Positions 42,540 through 54,074 of a stretch of 64,000 bases of DNA are shown piece by piece. Within the stretch, counting starts at the first letter, position 1; every line of letters begins with the position of its first letter. The position numbers and the translations under genes were made by a program. The notes beneath the pieces were generated by a model. That model did no database searches, was not told where the DNA came from, and saw nothing but the letters and a program-made list of their open reading frames with translations. The stretch comes from Auriscalpium vulgare (lineage: Eukaryota > Basidiomycota > Agaricomycetes > Russulales > Auriscalpiaceae): positions 1,054,001 through 1,118,000 of the forward strand of contig JAHBBC010000007.1 in assembly GCA_019915015.1 (NCBI GenBank), written 5' to 3'.

Positions 42540-44645
42540 ATGTCCACCTGGCAGGAGATCGCTGCAGACAAGAGGGCCCGTCAGACCGAGTCAATTCCTA
42601 AGGATTGGCTCATCGCAAAACCCGCCGATGATGTCCTGGACGTCACCACAGTTCCTGAAGACTCTGGGCTGCTGTCCGATCTCGAGCTGGAGATAACGTC
42701 GGTTGTTGATGTATCTGTGCTTTTGAACAACTTGGCCACCGGAAAGTGGTCGTCCGTCGCCGTCGTGACAGCTTTCGCCAAGAGAGCTATCATCGCGCAC
42801 CAAGTGGTCAGTGCTTTCATTTTTGCTCCGTATCTGATTCTGATATCTGATCTACGACAGACCAACTGTTTGACGGAGATATTCATAAATTCCGCCCTGG
42901 AGCGTGCCGCATGGCTGGACGAGCAGCTCAAGACCACCGGCAAGGTGGTTGGCCCCTTGCACGGACTGCCCGTCTCGCTGAAGGATCAAATCTCCCTGCA
43001 AGGACTGGAGACGATTATGGGTATGCGCATATACATGTGCACGCATTCACATGTGCTTGACGGCATTGCCTAAATCAGGGTACGTCTCTTGGGTCGGACG
43101 GATCGCGGAAAAGAACGCCGTCCTCGCCGATATCCTGATCGACTGCGGGGCCGTCCCTTATGTGCGCACTAATGTGCCCCAGACTCTCATGGTGTGGCCG
43201 AAGTCTTGTTAGTGCGAAAACGTGTGCTGATGTTTGAACGCTTGTAGTGGCCCGAGACGTACAACTTGGTCTTTGGCCGGACGGTCAACCCTCGCAACCG
43301 CACCTTGACTTCTGGAGGCTCGTCAGGAGGTGAGGGTGCTCTTATCGCCATGCACGGCAGCGTGCTGGGAGTTGGTTCAGACATCGGCGGGTAAGAATGT
43401 TTGAGCGGTGATGAATCTGGAATTCACCCTGTCACCAACTAGGTCCATCCGTATCCCGGCTGCGATGAACGGAATCTATGGTTTGCGGCCGACCTGCAAC
43501 CGGGTGCCTTACTCTGGCGCTGCAAATTCACTCGAAGGCCAGGATTCCATACGTTCTGTCTTGGGTCCATTGTCTTCAAGCCTGAACGGTGTCAAGACGT
43601 TCATGAAGGCTGTGCTTAGCAAGAAGCCGTGGCTTCTCGATCCGCTCGTGGTCCGGAAGCCATGGAGTGAAGAGGAATATAGTCTCGTCGACCACGGCGG
43701 CGGCAAGAAGCTCTGCTTTGCCATCCTTTGGGATAACGGCATTGTCAAGCCGCATCCTCCAGTCAAGCGAGCTTTAGAGACGACAAAGGCGGCCTTGTTG
43801 AAGGCGGGACATGAAGGTGAGCAGCGGTACGTCGATAAGACGTACAGCATCTTTTTAACACGTGTGTGTCTTCATAGTCGTCGATTGGAAGTCTTACAAG
43901 TATGCCGAGATAATCGAATGCACTGTTCGTGCCCTCAGATCTTATTCTGCTTATTTCTGGGGATATACTCATTGGTGCGTCTAGCGGGATATCTGGACAG
44001 CTGCCGGTTTGGAAGATTACCAGGCCGTTACGTCTCAGTTGGGCGAGCCTATTCTGGAGAGTATGTTGGGCGCCGAAGCCGAAGCTACGGCTGAATACGT
44101 CGGGCAGGAGAGCATATCTGCCTTCAGACTCTTCCAGATCCAGAAGAAACTGCTCGCGCTCCGGAAAGAGTCCCTCGATCTGTGGCAGGCGACACAGAGC
44201 CAGACTTCCACAGGAAGACCGGTCGATGCGATTATCTCGCCCGTCGCTGCTCACGCGCCAACGCCTCACGGAAAGTACACGTATGTTGGACATACATCTT
44301 CCTTGTAGCGGTGGTCTTATTCTAGTTCAGGTCTGCTGCGTATACATTGGTCTTCAATGCGCTAGACTACCCAGCATGCGTCTTCCCCGTGACCACAGTT
44401 GATCCACAGCTCGATATGCCATCTCCGGCGCACGCATTCCTCTCCGAAGACGACAAGCTCATGTACGAACTATGTAAGTATTCACCGTAGCAGATTCTGC
44501 ATGCGTGACTTCATTATATCGACTAGATGACGATCCGTCCACATTCAAGAATGCTCCTGTCGCCTTGCAGCTGGTTGGGCGGGCGTTGGAAGAGGAGGCG
44601 GTTGTCGCCATGACGGAGATTGTCGATGCGGCGCTGAAAGTTTAG
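42540..44645 (+). CDS. Amidase-signature enzyme (acetamidase/FAAH-like)
   Basis: Nine exons: 42540-42803, 42861-43020, 43079-43191, 43248-43390, 43443-43816, 43878-43924, 43985-44280, 44331-44473, 44527-44645; 552 aa. The Ser-cisSer-Lys triad is visible: Lys in GLPVSLKDQ, the Ser pair in TSGGSSGGEGALIA, and the nucleophile in GVGSDIGGSIRIPA. GPLHGLPVSLKD, MNGIYGLRPT and the C-terminal PVALQLVGRALEE agree with fungal acetamidase/fatty-acid amide hydrolase relatives. The enzyme hydrolyses amides to acid plus ammonia, so a nitrogen-scavenging role is plausible. No signal peptide is seen. The intron 43925-43984 (donor gttcgt) is inferred from frame and homology. It is convergent with the thiolase gene, with 113 bp between stops. 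Confidence 0.93.
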
Positions 44646-44758
44646 GGGACGATGATAGTTTCCAGAGGAAAGTCATTATAAGAGTTATCGCAGTCCAGTC
44701 AACAGGAGAATGTAAGTCGAAGAAGCTGCAATGATACGGGCCAGTGATGAGACAGGTG

Positions 44759-46516
44759 TCACAACATGCGATGCTCGTTGACGAAGATACCCGCTGCTCC
44801 CATGCCGCTACCTACACACATACTTGTCATGAGGAACTGACCATCGCGACGGCGCAATTCATGCAGCCCAGTCACAACTTGACGGACTCCAGCTTCAGAA
44901 TATAAGTCAGCCAAACAAAACATGCAGTTCAGCAGGTACATCACTTACTCATACCCAAGGGATGTGTGAGCGCTATAGATCCTCCACTGAGGGCCCATTC
45001 CATGTCAGCGATATCGTTATCACGTGTGATGCTAGTCAGCTCTTACTTCGGATTGATCTTCTGCAAAGGGATTGCAAGTTCTTCCACGCAATACGCGAAC
45101 TGGGACGCAAATGCCTCGTTGATCTGGGAGTAGTCAAGTGTCAATGAGAAGCGTGTGCAGGAAGATTATCCTCACTTCGTAGATGTCGATATCTTCCTTG
45201 CTCAGACCGTAGTGTGACAATAATTTGGGAACGGCCACGATCGGCGCAATGCCCATATGCCGTGGTTCCACGCCTGTAGCGTACGCAATCAGAATTTATA
45301 CGTTGCAGGAAAGGAAAGACGTAGAAAGACGTACCGACGACTGTAGTACCCACAAACTTACCAAGAATCTCCATGCCGTCCTTCTCAGCCCTCTTGCGAG
45401 TCGTCAGAATAGCAAGCGCAGCACCGTCGCCCACGCCGCTAGCGTTACCAGCAGTCGTAGACGACTCTCCCCAGTCTGGAAAGGCCGGCTTAAGGCCCGC
45501 CAAGGACTCAATGGTAACGCCTGGTCGTACAGTATCGTCTGTGGACAAAACCTTGCCTCTGATTTCGACCGGCAGTATTTCCTCGGCAAATATACCATCG
45601 GTTACGGACTGCGCAGGCAAGACGATGAGATTCCGAGCCAACGCAAACACAAGGTGCCCACCTTGCTCGCACGTGTATGCGACACAAGCGCGTACTCGTC
45701 TTGCTTCTTGCGAGAGATTTGATATGCCTGAGCAACCATCTCTGAAGTCCAGCCCATGGGCTAGGCAGACTCGACTATCAATGGCAGGTGGCAGGAAAGG
45801 CCATTATATATTTACCTGTAAGCAATCATGCGCTTTTGGTGCCGCGCTCACAGCTTCTACCACTGCTGGGGTTGGCCGAGGACTGGCTGCATGGTCAGCG
45901 CATACGGAGTGCAAAGGAATGTGTAGGTCGTACTTGAGGGACATGCTCTCGACACCGGCGGCCACACCCAACGACGTTTCTCCCGCTTTGATGCTGTGGG
46001 CTATAGATCTAATAGCCATAAGGCCTGAAGAGCATAGCCGATTTAAAGTGGAGATGGGGACACTGTCAGGGATCCCAGCAGCGAGAGCGGCAGCGCGGGA
46101 TATGTACAGCGGCGACGGGGGATGGCACGTTCCTACACAGCACCGGAGTACGTCGACGTGTCAACGCGGAGCGCATTTAAGAATGACCTACCAACGCATA
46201 TGTCGTCAATATGTGCAGGGTTCAACCCAGTCTTCTCCAAGGCTGCCTGGTGCGAGCACTGAATCAGTGGACGCTCGGGGACACAGCAGCGCACAATAAA
46301 GCTCACCTTGAACAAGCTATGAAGCATCTCATCCACGGGAGCATCCTTGAGCTGACCCTTCTTTGCACGCCCCATGGGAGTGCGCTTCGCAAAAGTGATG
46401 ACTATGTCATGGTCGTTCTTCTGTAGCAAGGCCGACGGCCCTCGGGCCAGCGTAGACGCGTTTCTGGCCGGGTGAAGCGGGAGGGCCCTCGAAGATACTG
46501 CTTTCATAGACAACAT
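44759..46516 (-). CDS. 3-ketoacyl-CoA/acetyl-CoA thiolase
   Basis: Ten exons: 46307-46516, 46192-46246, 45934-46132, 45816-45882, 45662-45760, 45335-45608, 45176-45273, 45047-45123, 44955-44986, 44759-44892; 414 aa. The acyl-accepting Cys is in TLNRLCSSGLMAI. RPTPAVVEAV, PMGWTSEMVA, NEAFASQFA, GGSIALTHPLG (His) and SMCVGSGMGAAG (second catalytic Cys) follow in order. This is the beta-oxidation/acetoacetyl-CoA thiolase fold. The first ~30 residues are Ser/Arg/Ala-rich without acids (MLSMKAVSSRALPLHPARN), so an organellar signal is likely; a perfect PTS2 nonapeptide is not present. Typical thiolases have GHPLGATG, and here one residue fewer follows HPLG. Whether it is peroxisomal or mitochondrial is unresolved. 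Confidence 0.92.
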
Positions 46517-47220
46517 AGGCCTCGAAAGGATGTCCTAGTGGGAGGACTCGGGAGAGAGGGATGGAAGCCATTTCCCACAAGCCAGTCTGTACCCGAGCGT
46601 GTATACTTGACATACATATTGAGCTGAATCCTCATACGTACGTGCCGTCTCGAGTTCTCTACACTTTGAACCACGGCCCAACACGAGTCTATAGTCTAGC
46701 TACGGTACGAAGGCGTGCACTAGTGCATGTGGAATGAACCAACTGGTATGTAATAGTACGAGTAATGCATAATGTAAGAAGGTCACGTATCTGGCACCGG
46801 CCCCAATTGGCGGCCTGTTCCTCCCGCACGAAAACTTGATCTGGTCACATACACCGGCCTCAACGCAACCTCAACGTGTGGCGCATATACCTTGTTGTAA
46901 TGGTCTCTGTCCCCTCGCACTTGCTAGATCTGTTTGTACCGTTCCTTCGTATCCTGATCATGTGTGCCCCTCTCGCTGGCGATGCGCGTGACTTCAATTC
47001 TCGTTCTCCTCAAAACCACTCTAGAGGGTGGAACACAACAACTAAAATAATGGTTACATATATGCAATGTGTGATGAAGCAAGAAAGTGGTTAGTTGAGG
47101 ATGCAAAGCGAGGGTATCCATGGCGCAGTCCCATGAGTGATGACATGCAGTGAAATATGCTGTGGTCCTCCGCGGAGGTGATGATGGGGAAGTGTAGTTC
47201 ATATGTACGATGCTCTGGCT
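46517..47220. other. Intergenic: thiolase promoter and RasGEF 3' region
   Basis: 704 bp on the minus-strand side of two co-oriented genes. A/T-rich about 46620-46760. No ORF is convincing and no repeat is evident. It presumably holds the thiolase promoter and the RasGEF 3' UTR. Confidence 0.4.
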
Positions 47221-50200
47221 TCAATTCCAGAACATCAACCTGCGAAAGTTCACAGCATCCCGTGGCCGCTCCGGGTACTCGCGGGACGTCGTACGAGGGA
47301 GATGTGCCCGATCTCGCTCGTCGGCCTCCTCAAGTTCAGATGGCGGCGTGATCCGGGACCGTTGCATCTAATCGTACTTCAGCGATTGTCACCTGCTGAG
47401 CACCTTGAAACACACACCTCGGGATCCATGACAAGACCTTTCAGGATCATCTCACAGATGGGGCGCCGTTCGCCGAAGGAATAGTTGCTCGCAGAACGAC
47501 ACTGTGCTTGAAATTGCGTAGTTGTCTGGATAAACTTGCCAATCATGTTGAATTTCGCCCAATGAATTTTGTGAGGGTCTTTCGAGGAGAAGTCATCGTT
47601 TCCTTCGTGAGCGCGAATCAGGTCAGACAGGTGAACTTCCCTGCTCGTAGATGATGTTAGCCACTACGCAGCTTAGGGCGGCATGTGCTATACGTACAGT
47701 GCAGGAATACAAGCACCTTTCGTGTTGCGAAGAGCCATGCGATACGATCGGTGGGACCTTGCCGACTGGAGGAGGAGGTCCCAAGACTGCAGATGTTTGT
47801 AAAGGGTAGGATTCTTTTGCTGGAACATGGTCATAGCAGGGTCTCCAGGATATGACGCATTGTTGATTCCGGCCACAAAGGCACGCAACGCGGAATAGTT
47901 GTTGAGGGACCGAAGTTTGTCGGCAACCTCCACAAGCTTTTCAATCTGCTTAGCACGATTCCTGGATCGATCGTGGCAAAGAATGAGTGAGACGACCCTG
48001 ACAGATTAGAAAGCGTTAGAATCAGGTCTGCTTTGAAGGACGTGGGCACCAACCAATCCGCTAAATGATTGGACAGCGCACTGAACCCTGCGATGGAGTC
48101 TAATTCTGGGTCCTTCTTCCCGGAAACAAGTGTATGCACAAGCCAATGTCGTGGCTGCGAGCGCGCCGAGATTAGCCAAGCACACGGAGGCCGTGAATTG
48201 ACACACCTCGATCCGAAGGAAGAGCCGCGTTTCTATACGGGTGATCTCCTCTGCGATGTCATTGGCCGGTATGAGAGTCAAGTCGTTGGACATAAGGAGC
48301 AGATCCTTCAATAGTTGTTTCGGAGAGGGATCTGCATCCGTAGTGTACAAGGTTGTGTCCGCCATGACATCGGGCATAACGAGCGCCTTAGCGGTGAGGG
48401 GCAGACTGGACTTGCGTTCCCTAGCCGAGGTTGGACCGCTCGACGATGTGAGCTTGCGTTGAGACGCCTGAACAGACGTGCGCGTTGGAGGCTCGGAGCC
48501 GAGGTGGTCCTCCTCGTCTTCGGACAGGCTATAGGAGTCGTCACTTTCGTCTGGCGTTTCATCGACTTTCAGAGCCCACGCAGCATCCTTGTCGACAAGT
48601 GGGCGGGACTCGAGAAAAGGGAGGAAATCTGAGCCATAGTGAAGAAGGTGGGTTTTCGAGATAATTGATTTGACGAGGGCAGTTAGGGCATCTGCCGCGG
48701 CTCCCACCGCAAAGTCATGAGGGTAGTCTTGTATCCATACTTCAAGCAGATGGCAGATCCTGATTATATGATGTGAGCAGAGAGCATGGAAACAGACGGA
48801 ACAAGTACCTCATCTGTGCAAAGCAGGCAAACATGGGGTCCGTCGACGATTGGTCAAGTTGACGCATGCGCTTCTGCATAGCGAGAACAACACTCCGCGG
48901 ACTTGCAAAACGCCGATAGGTCAGTAAGAAGTGAGAAATGTAACCCCAGTCTGGCAAATATCAGCTTAATTCCTGGATGGAAGTAAAGCTATGGAACGCA
49001 CCATCTCCGCTGACCGCAAGAAACAATAGCTTGTCCAGGAGCTCCTCCAATGTCGCAAAGGCTACCGGCCGACTGAGTACACAGCGTCAGCGGAGCTTCA
49101 AAGATAAAGAGAACGTGCTTGTTACCTTTCTCTTTCTCGCTCCCTGTTCTCAGGACGCTCTTCGAATGATTCGTCGGTGGCACCAAGGCTATCGTTAGGG
49201 CCCGGCTCGGGCTTCGAGACTCCCGCGCCGCCATTGCCATTTGCTCGCAAGTCAATGATGCTTCTTGACCTCTCACGGGACAAATCCGCTCGCTCAAGGT
49301 CAGATGCGAGTAGGTCATTGGTCGAGCGTGCACGCGTGGGAGACGTCGGCGCGTTAGGTGAACGAGGAGGCGCCGGCGCAGACGAGGCAGAACGAGAAGC
49401 GGCTATCCCTGGTACGACCGAGGTAGCTGTCGGCGTTGCTGTCGAGGACCGCGAGATTTCCCATGGAGGTGGCGAGACAAGGACGTCGGGAGATGCCGGA
49501 TTGTGATAGTAAAAATCATCAGGTCCACGAACTCCTGGATACCGGAAACAAACCATTCAGTTCAACTCCAGGAAGACAAGAGGAATTCTACTGACGTCTC
49601 CCTCGAGTGGCACGAGCAATCGATTTCAATAACCATTCAAAACCAAGTCGTAGTTGTCCCTTGCCTTGATCTTCCATAACGCTAATCTCGATGAGACCAA
49701 CGTCCAGTTTCATCAGCGCATGAACCTCGCGTAGCTGCTCGGCCTTCTTCGCGGGGTCATCCTTCGTGAGATCGCACTTGCAAGCAAACACTACGATGGG
49801 AAGATGCAGGTCTGTGAAGCAACCTGGAAAGGGCATTTAAAGAGGATTGACTGGTACAAGGCAGGGTGAGACATACGTATGAGGTCCTCCACATGAACAA
49901 ATGTCTCCTTGCGCGAGACATCGTAACACACAACAACGCCATCAAGGGACGGGGCTCCGTCAGGCCATATATATTGATCCATCCTTCCGTCCTTGAGAAC
50001 AGTCGCGTCGAGTTCCAGGACGTTGAGAACACATTCAGGAGCCGTATCGTCTCCGATTTTGCCCTCGCGAAGAGTATCTGCCGTGGCAAACTCGTACACG
50101 GGGATAGAATGACAAGGACAAGCTAAAAAAACTCACAAGTGAATGGCCCGTACCCGCTGTTGTGGTCTGTCACCGTGGCAGGCTCTGACAGCTTGTATGC

Positions 50201-51177
50201 TCTCAGCCCCTTCGCAATCGCTGCAGACTTCCCGCACCCCTTTCCACCTACCACCGCGAGGGTCACCTCCTGTTTTGTGAGTTGGAGACGAGAAGCCATC
50301 AGGGAAACAAGGCGCTTACGGATGGGTTTGTAGCGCTAGCAGTGGATATGTAACTGCCGTCGCCTTTGGTGTCCGCGGCGTCAAAACTGCCGCTTCGGGC
50401 TAGACGAGCAGGACGGGACAGCCCCCCCGCATTCATCAACAGGTGAGTGACTCCAGATGAGGGCAATCGTGGTGTATCATCTCCGTTGGTCATGCTGCTG
50501 ATGCTGACACTGCTGACACTCGAAGGAGGGGAGAGCGCAGGAAGCTTTGTGGGAAGGGGCAGGTCGCCGGGGGATATGACAAGCCGCTGCTTTTCCTTCC
50601 CTCTAGCTGCAGCTTTGTGGAAATCACTGAGATGAAGAGGCTCATTCGAGTCTTCATCCGAGTCTTCGACCAGAGTCCGATGGTAGTCATCGCCAATGGT
50701 ACTGATGCTCGCGCCGCGGCTACGTCCAGAAAGAGGAAACCTAGAGTCCCGTTGTTGGTAGGACACATGTGGAGGGTCGGCTCTGGGAGGTTGCCATGCC
50801 AGATGCACCCCCGGGGAACCAGCTCGAAGGTCCTCATAGCCAGGGCCCAGAGTGTTAGTCCGAGCTGGACGTGCGATGACAGTCACAGGGCTGGTGGGCG
50901 AGTACCGCACGAAGGAGTCAACGGAGACAGACTTGCGGAGGCTGGTGGGAGGGGCCAGGGAGTGGGTCTGCGTGGGAGATGGGCGAATGTAGTCCGAGGG
51001 CGATGTGAGGGGTGATAGCTGAGAGCCTGCGCGCAGAGGAGGCAGCGCGGCAGGGGACGCGGGTGAAGAGCCTTCGTCAAGACTGTGCAGACGACCCGGG
51101 GTGGAAAACAAGGAAGTGTCGGGCATCACTATGGGCGGCAGAGAAGGGATGGTGGGCAGATCACTTGGACTGTTCAT
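47221..51177 (-). CDS. Ras guanine-nucleotide exchange factor with N-terminal Ras-like domain
   Basis: Twelve exons: 50320-51177, 50174-50269 (or to 50137), 49877-50090, 49596-49823, 49126-49534, 49002-49072, 48809-48950, 48207-48759, 48054-48154, 47698-47997, 47418-47640, 47221-47367; about 1,113 aa. Order: Ser/Pro-rich tail (1-286); a Ras-like domain with P-loop VVGGKGCGKS, DGVVVCYDVSR and FACKCDL; a Ser-rich linker; RasGEF-N (ATLEELLDKLLFLAVSGD..); and the CDC25 catalytic domain (PANDIAEEITRIE, LSNHLADWVVSLIL, LNNYSALRAFVAGI). It would load Ras-type GTPases with GTP. The joint between exons 2 and 3 is unresolved: the strong donor at 50136 is out of phase, and the phase-consistent donor at 50173 needs a weak gag acceptor. 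Confidence 0.82.
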
Positions 51178-51564
51178 GGCGAGCAAGACGAGGGTTCGGG
51201 GGAAGGATGACGGGGGAAGATGGAGAGGAAACGGCCCGCGAGAGTGGCAACACGGACGAGGGCCGCTGAGCGGGTGCAGAGGAGAGTCTGAGGGATGGAA
51301 TGGCCTGGAGAGCGACGAGAACACGGTTGGCGGTGACGGCCTCCTTCATAGACATTACGTAATGCCCCTCTGATCATCCGGTCTTGTCTGAGTCCCCGGC
51401 GCTCCCGCCTGCAGCTGCACGTCTCTGCACGCCTACCTCACGCGTCCTGGGCACATCCTCCACCATGGCCGCACTGCTGTACACCATATATCCTCTGCGT
51501 CGCCATGCCCAGTCCATCAACGTCTCTATCTCTGCGCATTCTCAGTCGACCTCGACACAGCACA
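51178..51564. promoter_or_regulatory. Divergent promoter region, RasGEF / MARVEL protein
   Basis: 387 bp between outward-facing start codons. An in-frame GTG-led extension of the RasGEF exists up to 51324 but lacks an ATG. TATATCC occurs at 51487-51493, 72-78 bp before the MARVEL ATG, and could act as a TATA element. Confidence 0.45.
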
Positions 51565-52269
51565 ATGTCTACCCGCCCATCTGCCTATATGCAGGCCCAC
51601 TACCACCCTATCCTCTTTGCCCTCATCATGTTCTCGGCGATGGCTGAGCTCGGCCTCACCGCGTTTCTCATCAGCGTTGGCAACGATGAACACTACTGGC
51701 CCAGTGCTCGATATCACTCCCTGTGAGCACCCACGCTTGCGGCCATGCTCTCCCACAGGCTGATGCCTTGGAACAGCCTTGTCTTGTTTCTCTTTGACGC
51801 CATCTGGACCACGTTGTTTGCGGCGGCATACGTGTTATGGATTCTAGATGGCGCAGTCCATGTCTTAGCGAGCATCGCCAGCTCTATCGTATGGCTGGTC
51901 ATCACCTCTATCCTATGGGTAGGTGGTGGACTCTTCCTTCTCAGATCATACGTCTCACTCCTAGCAGGGCACAGCTGCTGGCATCATACACAAGACGCGC
52001 ACGGGAGGCACTTGCAGCGGAGCTCCCCCAATATCACGGTTCGTGTCTCGCATCTGCCTTGTTGGTCTCAGGGGTTGAACAGCTCTCCAGGTGCCGAGAG
52101 AGCCTCTCGGTCGAGGCCCTAGGCTGGACGGAGTTCGCATTGTGTCTTTTGACGCTCTTGGCTACCTTGATATGGGTTGGGAGCAGTCGGAAGAATTATG
52201 TGAGTGACCATCGCACCGCCTTGGCGACATGGCTGAATTATGCTCCAGAGGTCAAGCTACTATGTCTAG
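51565..52269 (+). CDS. MARVEL-domain four-helix membrane protein
   Basis: Five exons: 51565-51722, 51759-51918, 51968-52038, 52091-52199, 52249-52269; 172 aa. Four hydrophobic helices are visible: residues about 15-35 (PILFALIMFSAMAELGLTAF), 56-78, 83-105, and about 137-157 (WTEFALCLLTLLATLIWVG). The loop between helices 3 and 4 holds two or three Cys. This is the layout of small fungal MARVEL proteins of the plasma membrane, whose function is poorly defined. The first intron is only 36 bp. The last exon is 21 nt (RSSYYV, stop) and follows a consensus gtgagt donor; without that intron the frame runs on for another ~90 residues of unlikely sequence. Confidence 0.82.
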
Positions 52270-52598
52270 AGGCTGAAAAGCGCCCAGATCTTAGAGGATG
52301 CGGAAAATTACTTAGAGCCATAACTTATACAAGTGCATATATATATGTATGCCACGCCCTGGCGGCAGCTTCTTCTGATATCATTTACCGTGTATTTTGC
52401 ATACACCTTTCATCAAACAAATCTCGCTCAAAGAATCCTGGCAGAGAGTCACAGAGTAAGACTTCGAGCGCCTTCACTGTACGATATCTTGGGAACAAAT
52501 ACAGCCCAGGTCAACCCAGCGCTCGGCCTCGGACCGGCTAATATGCCTCCGAAGTTGGATTCATTGGAACCATATCTTGGCTTTGGAAGTGGACGTCG
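52270..52598. other. Intergenic: MARVEL 3' region and MEMO1 promoter
   Basis: 329 bp between two + strand genes. A TATATATATGT run lies at about 52338-52347. The reading frame left open by skipping the last MARVEL intron crosses most of it but shows no domain. Confidence 0.4.
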
Positions 52599-53958
52599 AT
52601 GACCACCAGGCGAGAGACGTCAATACTAGCCCCAGAGACTTCACGATCGCTGATTTCCACCAACAGGAAGGCAACCCACGCTGACTCTTGGTACACCGGG
52701 GACTGTACGACACCTCGTTCCTGCTCCAGCTACTGTCCTGATGACTCGACTCAGCTCAGCGTCTAAACACCGAGCTCTCAGGATGGCTTAACGATGTTCA
52801 GCCAGGGCCATCCGAGGCTTATGCGCCCCCAATCAAGCGATCGAAGGCCATCATTGCACCGTTCGTCGTACTTCTCTCCGTGCTTGTTGCACACTCGAGC
52901 CGCCGAGCAGACATGCGGGCTACTCGTACTCTGGCCCCGCGGCAGCGTGGGCCTACAAGAGTGTAGACACTACGGGGATGTGAGTCCTTCATCACGCGGT
53001 GAGTGGTTGGTCCTTGCTGATAACTGTTGGTTCTGCAGCAAACGCGTCTTCATTCTTGGTCCCTCCCATCATGTGTATCTGGACGGATGTGCGCTGTCCA
53101 AGTGCGCAACATACGCAACACCTCTGGGCAATTTGCCGCTGGATCTAGACAGTGCGTTCTTACCGTCTCCGCGCTCCCATGCTGAGCATTCCATCTGTTC
53201 TCAGCGATCGCGGAACTCCGCGCCACTGGGAAGTTCGCGCAGATGTCTCCGGACACAGACGAGGACGAACACAGCATTGAGATGCATCTGCCATACGTTC
53301 GCAAGGTGTTCGAAGGGTACGCGCTCCCCTCCACATCAGAAGGTCCGCTGCCCATCTCAGCGCCTCCACAGCCAGGACATCTCCGTAGTTCCTGTCCTCG
53401 TCGGCGCGATCGATAAAGACAAAGAACAAGCTTTCGGGCGCATCCTTGCCCCCTATCTCGCCAGGGACGACACGTTCACCGTCGTGTCAAGCGACTTCTG
53501 CCATTGGCAAGTATCTTGGCACTCCCATGCTCCCAACATGCGTCCTGACGCATGCACATAGGGGCACACGCTTCTCCTACACGTTCTACTACCCTGAATT
53601 TCCCTCGGAGCACACGAAGCCCACGCGCCTGTCCAAGGGCAGCCCACCTTCGACGTTGTCCAAGTTTCCCATCCACCAGTCGATCTCCGCGCTCGACCAC
53701 GAGGCGATGGAGCTGCTCACGATGCCGCCGTCGACGGCCGCGGAGGCGCACGCATTCTTTGCCGAGTACCTCGCGCGGACGAAGAACACGATCTGCGGGC
53801 GGCACCCAATTGGCGTGTTGCTCGGCGCGATGACGGTGTTGGAGACAGAGCAGCAGAAGGTGCCGCATCTGAAGTGGGTGCGGTACGAGCAGAGTAGCCA
53901 GTGCCTCACGGTCAAGGATTCGAGCGTGAGCTACGCAAGCGCGTATGTGACTTTCTAG
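52599..53958 (+). CDS. MHO1: MEMO1 family protein
   Basis: Eight exons: 52599-52609, 52667-52704, 52755-52860, 52911-52979, 53039-53151, 53205-53316, 53372-53506, 53562-53958; 326 aa. Conserved stretches in order: [84 protein letters not shown] and the closing YEQSSQC. The metal-site His and Cys residues of the family are all present. Human MEMO1 and yeast Mho1 are linked to cell motility, redox and filamentous growth; the chemistry is still debated. Exon 1 is 11 nt (ATG ACC ACC AG), and both its intron and intron 7 begin with GC instead of GT. It is convergent with the next gene, with about 116 bp between stops. Confidence 0.94.
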
Positions 53959-54074
53959 CTCGGAACGTGGAACATCTGTCAAGGAGGATTGTGTATGTGG
54001 AATATATCCGTAGGAAATTGTATGCAGTATCTTGTCTACGTCTAGATGGCGTGTCCAGGGTCGGAGGGTCAGGA

